A stretch of DNA of 64,000 bases from positions 60,737 to 124,736 of the forward strand of contig JASANE010017527.1 of NCBI GenBank assembly GCA_030248225.1. Direction: 5' to 3'. Every line of letters starts with the position of its first letter. Position 1 is the first letter of the stretch. Shown one piece after another: positions 1 through 11,561 of this stretch. Both the position numbers and the translations under genes were made by a program. The notes beneath the pieces are model-generated. The model saw only the letters and a program-made list of their open reading frames with translations. It was not told the origin of the DNA and made no database searches. The DNA comes from Trileptium ribeirensis (lineage: Eukaryota; Nematoda; Enoplea; Enoplida; Thoracostomopsidae).

Positions 1-1864
1 ACCGAATTTTATTAGGAAAAGCTCAAAATTTGGTCCCAACTCCAGTCTACCGGGACCCGCACGTTACTCGAAAGATTAACCCGCCCGATCGTTCCTTTTT
101 GTCGTTATAACTTGAGTTGGTGTATTTGGACGTCTGTTTTTGTAGTGACCCAGACCAAGGCTTAGGCATAACTAAGGCCTCAATTCCATTGTGTTCGTGG
201 AGTAACCTGATAGGGAACAAGAAACAAAATTACTCAAAATATTTGGATGTTTTATAACAAACTTATATGGTCATTCTAAGTACGTATGTATGTATGCGAG
301 TAGGACACCAATCTAATGTCGCATCCGTAGAAAAGAATGTAGGAGTCGTACCGAAGAACATTACCTCGCATTACCATGATTTAATAAGTATTGTTGTCTC
401 AATTGTTGTATTACTTTGTCATACGCTAACCTCATCGCTACTCAATGTGAGTATAAATGACCGATTATCATGTATTATAGTTGTGTGATTCCTATGAGCA
501 AGATGAAGTCTCGCAAACGTCCCGCTGCACGCTCATCCCCGTATCCCAGCCTTGTTTCCGCCTTTCGCTTACCCGAACCTATTGTTGTGTCGGAGTACCC
601 TTTCTGTTAGCAAGCATAGCTCTAAACAAATAGTTACTTCGATGGCGCCTTTATTATGTCGATAACTAATCGTAGCACCCACCAGTACTGATTCTAACTT
701 CACCCATTACTATTTTTTCATGAGTAAGGTAAGCGCAGCTGTCATGAGATAGGGCTTCACAATATATGCCGTGTTTTGACTCAGCTGTGTGAGTTCAGTG
801 AAAAAGGCGATGACCCCGCAACCCTCCCCAATTGATGCTCTGCTCATGGTGTACTAGCGTGCTATAAATGTGACATAACGATATTGTATCTGTATGTATC
901 TGTCAATGTAGCCATAAGTTTTGTGCAACTCATCAGTAAATGCTCACTGAAAACTCAAATTGTTCTAGTGTTTTGATGACCCGGAGTAGCGATAGGAACT
1001 GAAGGGGTTTGAAATCCGTCACCCCAAATCGACGACCCACGTTCAGGTTTGACACGCGCATCGAAGAAGCAAACCTCAGCGTGACTCGCCGATTATCAAT
1101 TAGTTTGTTTATTAACCGTTGTTGCAAAGGTACGACTGGTGCGACAAGTTGGAAAAATTTTACAACTCACGTTGAGCGCCCGAACTAGGAAATTTAGATG
1201 CGCGCGGATCTGACGTTAAACGTCTAGGGATTTGTCGGACCCTAGTGGGGGCCACTGGCTAAAGTAAAACTAAATAAATTAAAGGGCTTTTACACTTCCC
1301 GGGTTTGAACGTGTATAGGGAATAGTGGTACGGTCTCTTTGGCCTGTGAGCAGGTGACGGAGCCGACCTCCCTGGGGACCTCAAAGGTAGTACCTCGTAG
1401 ACTACGTGCGCAACCCGTCCGGCAGGATCAGAACACATCCTGTGAAGCGCTCCTGCGGCTTGCTAAGCTCCGTCATTTCTTGGGCCTGACTCGCGCGGGA
1501 AAAGACATTCGAGTAATTGAAACCCGTCAGGTCCGCCCTTGAAGTCACGATAGCCGGGGTCGTATGGGCATTACGTCTGGGAAGTGCGTAATGCAGCAGC
1601 GTCACGTCGATATTACACATGCATGGAGGGCACTTCTCTGTCCTTTCACCAAGAAAAACCCATTAGCGAGCTTGATTCTACTGAACCGAAAACAAATTAT
1701 GATCATTCTTTCTGAATTGAATCAAATTTGAATTTTGAAAATAGCTGCTTTCTACTATCGACCAAAAGTTTTGCTCGTTACTATGAATAACTGCCGACAC
1801 GGATTATTGTATTTTGTAGTAAACACGTTAAAAAGAAAATCTGAGTATTCGTTAATTTTTTAAG
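1..1864. other. Left flank, no exon recognised
   Basis: This stretch should be intron of the diacylglycerol kinase gene, because the exon at 1865 opens behind a splice acceptor. I found no convincing kinase or C1-domain exon here. Roughly the first 1.6 kb looks more GC-balanced and has fewer A/T runs than the rest of the window. Open frames around 1339-1620 on both strands match no family I know. Confidence 0.4.
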
Positions 1865-2309
1865 GATTCAACGGTTTCAACTACTACTCCGCCTCTGTCG
1901 AACTCTGAAAAGGTTCACCGGATCATACGTTATCATCAGTACAGGCGTCGTCAAAGCGACGGCACTACTTCCAAAGTTGAAGTAGCAACTTCAACCGCTG
2001 CCCAATATGACGACGGAGTCCAGGTTTCCGGAGGGTTATCGGCAAGTAGTGGGCGATACCGACCGGCCCCTGTTTCTGATCCCGGTCAACAGAATCCGAT
2101 AGTTCCCCTGACATCTCCCAGAGATTCGGGAGTCAGCTCAAGTAGTCAGCAACAACAGCAGCGAAGGAACTCGTCACGAATTGCGGATTGGTTTAGAGGA
2201 GCGAAAACAAGCTTGTCTGGGAGTGGAGTGGTAGATAAGAGTGGAAGCAAGAAAAGGGGCAGCGGAACCTTAGGTGGAGGAAAAAAGAACAAACTAGATA
2301 AACGCAACG
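1865..2309 (+). CDS. DGKD/DGKH: DGK exon: low-complexity linker before SAM
   Basis: The exon is open for 148 codons plus one base. It follows a T-rich acceptor ending AAG at 1862-1864 and ends at AACG before gtgagt at 2310. The frame carries an upstream TAA at 1853-1855, so the exon must start after it. The product is rich in Ser, Gln and Gly with a basic end (KKNKLDKRN). The leftover base joins the next exon to make a Val codon. Confidence 0.75.
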
Positions 2310-4345
2310 GTGAGTGAGGTTGAGTCGTGTAATAAAATATATCAGCTCAGTGTTGACTCTCTGCTTGTCCTGATGTTTTATGATTATATATGCTGTGGTT
2401 TTCCTAATTTAACACAAACGCATCACCGGCTACAGTCGGTATCAACTCAGTGGATCGCTGTTTCGTTGGTTCAAATATTTTTAAAAAGCCGTGAATACTG
2501 TAAAAAATTTTAAAAACTATTATTAAAATCCGAAGATAATCTATTTTTTTGCTACTTTTTCGCGAAATTCTCGTTCAGAACTCGACAGAGAACTACGCGG
2601 TATTTGAATGTAACGAAATTTTCGTGGTAGAAATTGAAAAGAAGAGTTTCCTTTAATTTTTATTAAGGAAAATTCGTTACTTTCGCATACAGAGTTCTTC
2701 TCTGTCAAGCTGTTTTCGTGAACCAGTAGCAAAAAAATAATTTATACATTTCTCTAGATCGAAACAAAATCTTTGCCAAGCGCTTAGCGAAATAACTTAG
2801 ATGATGTTGTAAAGTATGGACGTTATAGTAGTAGCGTTATCGAAGCGAGCAAACGTTGGGTAAGGCCTGACAAACTACTCGTGTGGCAACATGGGCATTG
2901 GAAAATATTTATTTTAAAAGACTATTTTATTTAACATTTTTCTGGAATTGTGCATGGGAACGGTGTTTTTGGTGCCGTATTCTTACCGGCCGCACGTCAT
3001 TATTTCAGACATACCGGTGAGATGATAAATAAAAGATTTTGAATAGCAAAACGGTTCTATTTTGCCGAAAAATTTTTATATGAGATTCCATAGATAAGGC
3101 TTTAGACATGGTGTATTTCATTACATCAACGCTGTAATGTAATGAACCATTCAGAGTTCTAAATGATGGACTGTATCTACAGAGTTGGAGGCAACCATGA
3201 AGCTTCTTTATATTTAGTTGTCACCACCAGCTTGTGACTAGACGACCTTCTTAGCATAGACCGCATGGCACAAAATCACCGGGCCAGTCTGTTTTCACTA
3301 TGTCATCCATAAACTTTAAGAATTAAACAAGAAAGGCATAATGTACAGTTTTAGTGTTTTGTATGAATCGGCAGATGACTAGTTCACACCATGCCGGGAG
3401 GATTCTGCAACAGTATGCCACGGAGGTGGAATTCAAATAATATTTTACAATTTTAGTATAAATGCAAAAATGTTTCAGTTCGTGACTGGACGACAACTGA
3501 CGTAGCAAATTGGCTGGATTCGATTGAGCTAGGCCAGTATCGTGACAATTTCATGACCCATGACGTTCGCGGAAAAGAGCTGTTGCAGCTGGAGCGTGGT
3601 GATCTGAAGGTGAGCCTGTTCGGACAAAATCATTTTTTTCGTTTATTGTTTGTTTAAGTGGCATTAAGATTTGAAACTCAGTATAATAAATAGTGGAGAT
3701 TGGCTCTAATATACAGTCTGAAAATCAATAATGGTATCTAAACGGATAATTTAGGATACGAATAACGTCCTCTTGGCACGTAGCATAGTGGCTTTGATCT
3801 TTACTTCGTATTTTTTACAATATTTTCTATAAGTCCTATATTTTCGTCATGTTTTTGAGTAATTTTCATGGTGTGTCAGAGCTAGACTTTACAAAAAATT
3901 CCGAAAAAATATAAAATATTATATATATATATAGACATTTATATTGTTCAGAGTCTTCTTTTAGATTTTTTGTTTCTTCAATATCGTCAAGTTTTATCAA
4001 TTTTTATACCTAATGTGATTACTTGGCTACCTATACTTGAAGACTAGGAGCAAATACATTTGCAACTATACCTTTCTTATTAATTAAAACTTTCTATTTT
4101 CAGAAATAACGGCTGTTCACTCGTTGCTCTTTCGATGTTGCCTCTATGCCGTAGTGGTAGCAAAAAGCGACACTGATTTCATATTTCGAGCTAGCATCGC
4201 ATGATCTATTATTGTCTATTACTTTTTTTAGGATTTGGGTATTGAAAAAGTTGGACACATTAAGCGGCTTCAACAAGCGATCGAGTCACTTTACAAGCAT
4301 CAGTGTCAATTTGCAACGCAGGAAAGTTTGTCAAGCACTACCTGA
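1865..4345 (+). CDS. DGKD/DGKH: Type II diacylglycerol kinase (delta/eta class), C-terminal exons, 5' partial
   Basis: Diacylglycerol kinase phosphorylates diacylglycerol to phosphatidic acid at membranes, ending DAG signalling. Only the last three coding exons are in the window (1865-2309, 3479-3609, 4232-4345). They join in frame into 229 residues. Residues 1-150 are a Ser/Gln/Gly/Lys-rich linker with a run of five Gln. Residues about 151-215 form a SAM domain starting VRDWTTTDVANWL and containing HDVRGKELLQLERGDLK and then DLGIEKVGHIKRL. This closely follows the [23 protein letters not shown] pattern of vertebrate DGK delta and eta, where the SAM domain drives oligomerisation. A short tail ends SLSSTT before TGA at 4343. 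Catalytic, C1 and PH domains would lie upstream. Another SAM protein is possible, but the motif match makes DGK clearly the best call. Confidence 0.86.
2310..3478. other. DGK intron
   Basis: A GT-AG intron of 1169 bp between the linker and SAM exons. It holds a fold-back element near 2541-2740 and otherwise nothing I can name. Confidence 0.7.
2541..2740. mobile_element. Small inverted-repeat element (MITE-like) in DGK intron
   Basis: The two ends are inverted copies: the left reads ATTTTTTTGCTACT followed by a TCGCGAAA-type stretch, and the right reads TTCGTGAACCAGTAGCAAAA in the opposite sense. Both arms also carry a GACAGAGAA-type block further in. It is about 200 bp with no coding capacity. 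No clear target duplication was seen. Confidence 0.5.
3479..3609 (+). CDS. DGKD/DGKH: DGK exon: first two thirds of SAM domain
   Basis: Acceptor ATGTTTCAG ends at 3478 and donor gtgagc starts at 3610. The first two bases complete a split Val codon. Then 43 codons run from RDWTTTDVANW to ERGDLK, covering the first helices of the SAM fold. Confidence 0.88.
3610..4231. other. DGK intron
   Basis: A GT-AG intron of 622 bp splitting the SAM domain. It includes an AT dinucleotide run near 3917-3933 and nothing else recognisable. Confidence 0.75.
4232..4345 (+). CDS. DGKD/DGKH: DGK last coding exon: end of SAM domain and stop
   Basis: Acceptor CTTTTTTTAG ends at 4231. Thirty-seven codons encode DLGIEKVGHIKRLQQAIESL and a short Ser/Thr tail, then TGA. 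The conserved KVGH-KR segment of DGK delta/eta SAM domains is intact. Confidence 0.88.
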   Translation, partial: DLGIEKVGHIKRLQQAIESLYKHQCQFATQESLSSTT

Positions 4346-4385
4346 GTAGTTGTTTTTGCGATATTTGTATGTATTTGAATAGCCG

Positions 4386-4391
4386 AATAAA
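4386..4391 (+). promoter_or_regulatory. Polyadenylation signal AATAAA of the DGK gene
   Basis: A canonical AATAAA lies about 40 bases past the stop codon, which implies a short 3' UTR. Confidence 0.65.
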
Positions 4392-5625
4392 ACATAATTC
4401 GCGTTTTCGTCTTTGATCTATGAAACCATTTTGCTTCTCCGATAAATCATGACCGATCGTAACATGCCATATTATTAATTATTACGACTGGATTGCTAAT
4501 GTATTATTGTTTTAAGGTAAACGTGAAATGTGTATAGTTTTAAGCAATATTACGTTTGAATTTTAGCTAATAATATAATGATAGAAGAAAAATAATTAGA
4601 TTTTGAACATTTACTATACTTTGTTTTTTATAGCTGGCTGGCTTGTCCACGGGATCACATGGGAGGAGAAACCGGGGCACTCCAAGCTGCGTTAACCGGT
4701 GGCAGCCCAACTAATGGGAGGGGCGGCTGCGTGAACCGGCTGATCGACAGTTATGGGCACGGCCCCACCGGTTCAGGTGCTTTATATTAATTTCTTCATA
4801 ATTGTAGGATTTTTGATCGAATCGTGAGGTGTTTCGGCACCAACCGTAAATTCAAGACAATTTGCAACATCTCAATGAATCATATATCAATAGCACCATT
4901 TTTAGCGTTTAAGAACATAAGTCAAGTATCACCTCACGTTCTTGGGTAGTTGTCAAGAGATGAACTGGGAGGCGAGAAATATGCTTGGTTACGCCCTTGT
5001 TCATTGGCCGGGAACGATTAAAATAATGTGCGGTGGCATGGACTGGAGGCAGCTTCCCATGAACCGAGGGACACCGAGTATGACGGCTGCCGCCACACCC
5101 ACTAGGGAGAAGGCAGATTTTGTAACATTCGCTTCTAGCGTCTTTGCGGAGAACCACAAGATTTTTTTCTGTTTAACCGAAATAATTATATTGGAATAAT
5201 TAAAAAAATCCGAATTCTATAATCTGATTGCTGCTGGCAAGCTTATACTAAAATGATTGCAAAATATCATACTTTAGGTTCCAAGGTGGCTTGAGATGGT
5301 GTTATTAGTGCTACGATTAAGGTCTTGAAGTACGTAAGTATATTGTAATTGTAACATATTGAATGAATCATAATCCATAAGATCAAATTGGTCAAGAATA
5401 AACTATATTGACCAAATCAGTAGTCTTTCATCTAAGTTTTAACTGTTTCGTTTAAGAAAAATCCCCTCATTGAAAGATCTCGCGTAATCGCATCATTGGT
5501 GCTGATGTAACTACTGTGATTTAGTGTGTCATATTAGTTGACAAAATGGATAATTCTTATTTAGAGTTTTCAAGCGATTTGGAAAGACGTACAGTACCTA
5601 TTTAATTGCAAATTTTAACATAAAA
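4392..5625. other. Intergenic, DGK 3' flank
   Basis: No gene recognised. A G-rich repeat fragment occupies about 4630-5120; the remainder is AT-rich with no open frame I would defend. Confidence 0.5.
4630..5120. repeat. Degenerate copy of a G-rich dispersed repeat
   Basis: It contains several AACCGG(T/C)GG and GGGAGG blocks next to GGCTGGCTTGTCC. The same wording recurs in the copy near 36.5-37.0 kb (AACCGGTGGGCGCC). It is too diverged to define ends. Confidence 0.35.
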
Positions 5626-5890
5626 GTGTGTTCACACACTCAAACTTTTTGCTCAATATTTGGTCCAAATGATTTTTAAATGAAAATTGTGATGATTCAA
5701 CATTTGAGATCAAAATTTGGGCTCAAACTTTTTCAGGTAATACATAATCTTCAGTGATTAGCTAAATGAATATGCTTGAAAAGTTTGAACAGTGTTCACA
5801 CGTTTAAACCTGCCAAAAATTCAAAAAAATATGCTTTCAAATTTTGATCAAAATTTGAGCTCAAATGTTTTGGTTTTAATCAAATTACAT
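5626..5890. mobile_element. MITE, TTTTTGCTCAAA family, right end eroded
   Basis: It starts with GTGTTCACACACTCAAAC and then TTTTTGCTCAATATTTGG. Inverted counterparts (GATCAAAATTTGAGCTCAAA) lie at the far side. The same design recurs at 27.87, 28.21 and 46.49 kb. The outermost right repeat is not visible, so this copy looks truncated. Confidence 0.5.
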
Positions 5891-6339
5891 TTTGAGGGCA
5901 ACGAAATTTTTCGGAGAGTAACGGTCAATGAAACGTTATGTGGGCTTTTGCATTCTAGAGAAGTCACAAGTGGTTAGTTTTGTCATGAAAAATAAGAAAA
6001 TAATTTTGGATATTAGTCTTAAATAAGTTGGTATGTAAAAATATTGTTACTATAAACAAGAGTGCATTAGGGCGAGGGGGATCAGGCTGAAAATGCCCGC
6101 GTCATCAAAGACGGGTTTATATGTGAGTGCAGGGAAGTGCCATACTCTTTCGTAATGCATTCTTGCTATAAGTTATTGCACCATTTTTTCTGATTCTATT
6201 GATATATTTTCAAATGCTAATGTTATAAAATTGTATTAAATAATATCTACATTCGTTGTATTTTTGTTAATTATATTTTATACACATGGAATGAATCGCG
6301 AGAATGAAGCTTGATGAGTTTTTGAAATTTTGACATGAA

Positions 6340-6725
6340 AATACTGAAAACTTTGCCAGAGGCATGAAGAACTGGGTGCCACCTGGTTCAGAACTAGGGG
6401 CACCCAATTCTCGCAGGGACATCTTGCCAAGAAAAACAGGTAAAAATTGTCGGAAACGCTTCCATAACGCTTTTGATGGTCTAAAAAGCTATTTTGAAGC
6501 AAATTTTGACAAAATTTAAAAAATTTTTGGTTTCACGACGGTATTTCCGTACAAATTTTGACCAAATTTTATGTCAGTTGGGAACGTTTTTACCGAGCAG
6601 AAACAAAAAATTTTGCCAAGAGACGATGAACTGTAGAAGCCAAAATTTGCCAGGGCGCCCGGACTGGAGAGCATCCCTATTTGCCAAGGGCATTTGGAAA
6701 TGCCAGTCCCAACTCACTTTGGAGA
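6340..6725. repeat. G-rich dispersed repeat, copy 2
   Basis: It shares GAAGCAAATTTTGACAAAAT, the GTACAAATTTTGACC-type block and the following CAAATTTTATGT with the copy at 19.19-19.56 kb, at matching spacing. Flanking GGGGCACCC / CCAGGG blocks also match. No coding function. Confidence 0.6.
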
Positions 6726-9700
6726 GGCCAATATTCTATTAATTTGATTCACTCGTCTGCAGATGTGACAAAGAGTCCAGTTTTTAGGCTCTGTATCACT
6801 TCTGCTTTTCGTCGTGATCCATGTCCGGCTCGACTCTGACAGCCGGATCTTACGTTCGGCTTGACTATTCATGAACCATGTCCGGCTCCCTCAGCTCGGC
6901 TATTCCAATGGAAATCCAGGCTGACTCGTCTATCAGGTGTGAAATAAAGAAGTTTGCCTTTCAAGATACCACATAATATAAAATACCTATATATAGTTGC
7001 CGTTCTAGCGTTTAAGAGCAGAACCGAGGTTATTTCGGTTATTCTTGCTGTTGGCTATTGTACTATACAGTAGCAGTTATAATTAGGTTTGTTGTTTTAA
7101 AAAAGAGCTTTTGAAAGCCGGCCACAGCGTTTCCGCGTATGCTAGGCTCGAATCGGCTCTCGAAAGTACATTTTAAGCTCAGATTCCGCTCTCCAGACAT
7201 CATGTCAGGCTCGGCTCAGGCGACAGCCTAATTCTCACCTGTATTCTGCCTCAAAATTATGCTGTTTGATGCGCAGAATAAAATAAAGTATCCGTTGATT
7301 AACGCGATTATACCAATGGAAAAGGTGTTTTTTGCCTAACACACTGGACTCGTCAAAAATGACCGCTGTTCGCTCGAAGGGCGACATTCATTTCTTGTGC
7401 TTACTCTATATAAGCATTTAGGTTAAGTATAGATAAAGTGATATTTATTTGCGGCATTGTAGGGTGCGTTGTTATTGTAACCTAGCTTTGTCATATTTAA
7501 TTTGAGTCTTTTTTATGCTAATAACAATCAATACACGGAAGTGCTGCATTTAGATTAGAATACTGTATATAGTAATGTTTAACCAAAATGTAATGTTTGA
7601 TTTTTATTAACACTATTGAAATAATTGTCATTATGAATCCAGCGTGTTCTTTGATGCATTTCATCTCATCCGGATGAGAAGATATCAGTTTTCTCCAGTT
7701 CCTTTAAGGTAAGCACGCATGTCGTGCAGGTACGAACATAAATAAAACAAATCTCGCCAACCGTTACCGTTTCCGAATTATTCGGGTACAACAATAATTA
7801 GCTTTAATTTCTGCCCCTAATATTGTAAACCTGGATACTTACAATGGTGGGAAGGATGCGACCCTGAACGCTCTACACTGGCGACCACGATAGGTCTATC
7901 ACGGTAATGGAATAACCGATGGGTTTAGCGCTATTATTTTAAATATTTGCCAGCTAGATCAAACCATGAATAATACATAAATAAAGCTGATAACTAAAAA
8001 CCTTAATCAATATACCACTTATTCATAGCTGAACCTTATTTAAATAGGAGTACTCTTTGCAAAGATGCAAATTATAGCGGTAACATTTGATCGGTTGTGA
8101 TCTGGTAAATATTTCGACCCGTTATTTAGTAGTCTTATATGAATATTGGGGTGAATTAAACATTGTCTGCTTGTCGCAAAATCGACACATACATGATACA
8201 AACATCACCCAACTGGAACTAAATATTCCAAAGCGTAAGTTATAACAACGAAATATACGCGAATCTTGGTCGACAATATTGCCTTTGGCAATCTGTGTTT
8301 TACTTTGGTCAGCGGTACAAAAATATTAACGGCATAATATGCATCTTATAGGTACACTCACTGTCAAAATTAAAACCGAATACCGGCCATCATCCTCAAA
8401 CTGTAGTATGTATATAAGACTGCAATACTGTGAGCAGTTATTTTGGCAGAACATTGGTTGTTTTTGCTCCCTTATTCAGTTGCTGAAGATGTTATCGGTT
8501 GGATGTCAAGCCTTAGGTCGCAATAGTACAGATCGTGTGTACTGTGGAAATTTTTATCATGTCACTTTAATGGTTACCATATTATAGATACAAACAGCAA
8601 CGTTCGGCTTGATTTTGTGCTGCAGTGGGCTTTGTTTAATCATTGCTCTTGGAAGCGTTTACATAGAAATGGTTTTGCCATCATGTGCCGATGGATCAAT
8701 GCAGTCAATGGCAAAAAGATTACATATTATTTATCCGTCCATGCCTAAGCCATAACCGATGGTATAACAAAACTTTGGTTTACCGCGGTAATCCAGCAAC
8801 AGGATAATCTATCTTTAGCCCAAAAATCTGCAACTATTGGCCCATAATTTAGTACTTTTGACAGAGTATCTTGCTTGGAACTGTATGTGTCGCGATATGC
8901 TAATGATTTCTAAGTGACTGTCACCTTTGCTTACAGCTTGAAAAAATGTTTAGATTTTTCCGTCTTTGAGTTCACGAGCTAGAGTGGTCGTATCTACATT
9001 TTGCCAAGTTAATGCTTGGTATTGCCTAGGATATTAATCCAACGGTAGTGAATAAATATTTACTCCTACAGTTTTACTAATGATTGCTCTCATGTAAATA
9101 TATTAGTTAAAAAGTAATTGCGGAAAATCGCTATGCATTACAGTATATTATGTTGTGAGACCAGTGCACTAAAGTGGTTACCATAGATACAATTAACCTG
9201 TTTTTTTCATGGTGTACCCGGATTCACTTTCTACAGTGATTCAGGCATCAACCATACTAAAATGCATCATTGTGCTCTGTTTACTGCTTCAACAATACAT
9301 ATAGTTCTTTAGTTTCGGTATTAAGTAAAAGTTTTATTCACTTTGGTTGACGCCCTTGCTGTTTTAGTTGACTAAGTATCGCAATAATGGTCAAGCTATA
9401 ATTGAAAACATGAAAATATTTGTTACTTCAATGGTATGCAGTTTACGTAGCTGGGGCTGCTATAATACGCTAGATATATGTAATATATAGCCGCAAGCAG
9501 CAACGATGTAACCCGATATACCAGCTTACCGTAAGCAAAAGCTCTGAATCGGTAATCCGCACAAACATTCCGCCATATCCAACTGCTCTCTATATACATC
9601 CTTAATCCATTCGTGACGTACTCGAATATCATCTCACTCGTTTTGTACTCGCTAGTGGCTTACGTTTATTTTTGTTGCGTTTAAATAGCTATAATTGTTC

Positions 9701-10777
9701 GGAGTTTGTGATGGTTCCCACAAACGGCGGCCGCAAATCGTGGTCCATTTCTGACTACGAGGAAAGAGAGGACCGAAATTAGCGTTGCAGGTAACCATAT
9801 TTTTAGCTTTTACACAAAAACACAGCGCACATCCAGCCGATGAAAACACCTGAAAATGAATTTATAAGCAGCTGCTGCGTCTCCATATTTTTGTTTATTA
9901 TGACGACGAAATTTATCGAAATACCATTGTCAGTATCGGATTTCCGATGGTTGGCCAAAAATCTCGGGGTCATTGAATGCGTCGCGTTTTAGGAGGACGA
10001 GTCTCGTCATTAGCTGCCTCCCTGGGATGTCCCTCCATCATGCTACACACATATTTTTGATTACTGCTGTGTGATTCGTCGTATTTATAGTAACAGGCAG
10101 TATCTTGGAAAAATTTACAACATAATGGCTACGAAATTTACTGAAAATAGGCAATAAGAGCTACAGATAAATTTTATAACCAGTGTCAAGCATACCGTGC
10201 GTAGTCAGAGAACAGGCATGCCTTACTACTGCAACAGTAGCTGGGTCAAACCCTCCAGGTAATAAATTTAGGGTAATTAAATATATTTCTATCGCTACAT
10301 CATTTGGAGTTTGGTTTTTCTGTGACCGTGGTGTAATTTTTTTTGGATGCTCTGTTATTTTTCCGTTGTGACGTTGTGTTTGCTGTTATACTGTTGTGGT
10401 AGACCCCCATGTGCCGGCTACTTTTTTTGGTTTTGTCTTTGAATTCTTTCATTTTAATATTTTATTCTGATTCTGTGTTCTTGATTTCTTTTATTAGATA
10501 AGAATTGTTTGTACATAACTGATCTTGTAGTGCTGTTTTTTGCTGCATTTATAGCGTATTTTGTCAATCGAGTCTGGCGGTCTGTTTTGTGCATAATTTT
10601 TTGTTTGGACAAGTTTTGTCGTCTTCGGTCTAAGGCCGGTGGGTTTACAGATAATTATTTTGGTCCCTAGACATCTTGTCTCCTGCCCGATTATGCATCC
10701 TTGGATTAAAGCCTAAATCCAAGCCTAAGACTGAACAGCATTCGCTGCTATTCTGGCAGTAAGGCGAATTATTTTCC
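6726..10777. other. Intergenic, nothing recognised
   Basis: No exon, RNA gene or bounded repeat could be supported. Around 6780-7240 there is a loose recurrence of CCGGCTC/CGGCTCG words, and near 7340 a short AAAAATGACCGCTG motif that recurs in several repeats of the window. Confidence 0.4.
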
Positions 10778-11053
10778 TTATGTGCTTAGTCAATCGGTCT
10801 CCCGGGATAGTGTGATAAAATTTGAAATGAACTGAATATTGTCAACTGTTAACGCTTCTGCTCGTTCTTCATATTGAATTGTTCCGATTTTCTAAATAAA
10901 AATATAATAAATTATTGTCTTTATGTGGTTAGTCAATCGATCTCCCGGGATAGTGTGATAAAATTTGAAATGAACTGAATATGTCAACTGTTAACGCTTC
11001 TGCTCGTTCTTCATATTGAATTGTTCCGATTTTCTAAATAAAAATATAATAGT
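10778..11053. repeat. Direct tandem duplication, about 143-bp unit, two copies
   Basis: The unit starting TTATGTG(C/G)TTAGTCAATC at 10778 recurs at 10921 with only a few changes, through TTCTAAATAAAAATATAATA. It is a recent duplication of non-coding DNA. Confidence 0.9.
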
Positions 11054-11352
11054 TTAAACGTAGCAGTATCAAGTGTGTATATATGATGATCATTATATAC
11101 CAGCATGACTTTTAGTCATTCTAGTGTAGTTATCTTATATAGCTAACAGGCGTACGATGATGTGGTCTTTTAAAGGCATATTCTTCCAAGATAAGTCCGC
11201 TTACCTTCAACAACGTTGGTGTAACTGACAACAACCAACGATTTTAGAGAATCAATGGGTGATCATTGTTGCTAGTCTTGTTCAAATTTCATGGGCTTTC
11301 TATGGTCCTGGTAGATGGCGCCGCACAAAGAGCCATGGAGGTAGTCGTTATT

Positions 11353-11561
11353 CACCGCAAAGAAACTACCGGGTATTCTGACGGCTACCGACTTGGACAA
11401 CAGAAATTCTGTTGAGATTAACGAAGAAGAATTAGTAACGATTGGTGGTTGTCATACCGCAAAGAGCCTAACGTGAATTCTGACGAGTACCGACTTGGAC
11501 CCTGTTGAGGGATCCTGTTGACATTATAGCGAAGAAAGAATTGTAGCCATTGGTGGTTGTT
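11353..11561. repeat. Diverged tandem duplication, about 103-bp unit
   Basis: ACCGCAAAGA, then TTCTGACG(G/A), TACCGACTTGGAC, and ATTGGTGGTTGT appear in the same order at 11353-11454 and 11455-11561. The frame is partly protein-like but interrupted, and I recognise no family. Confidence 0.7.
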
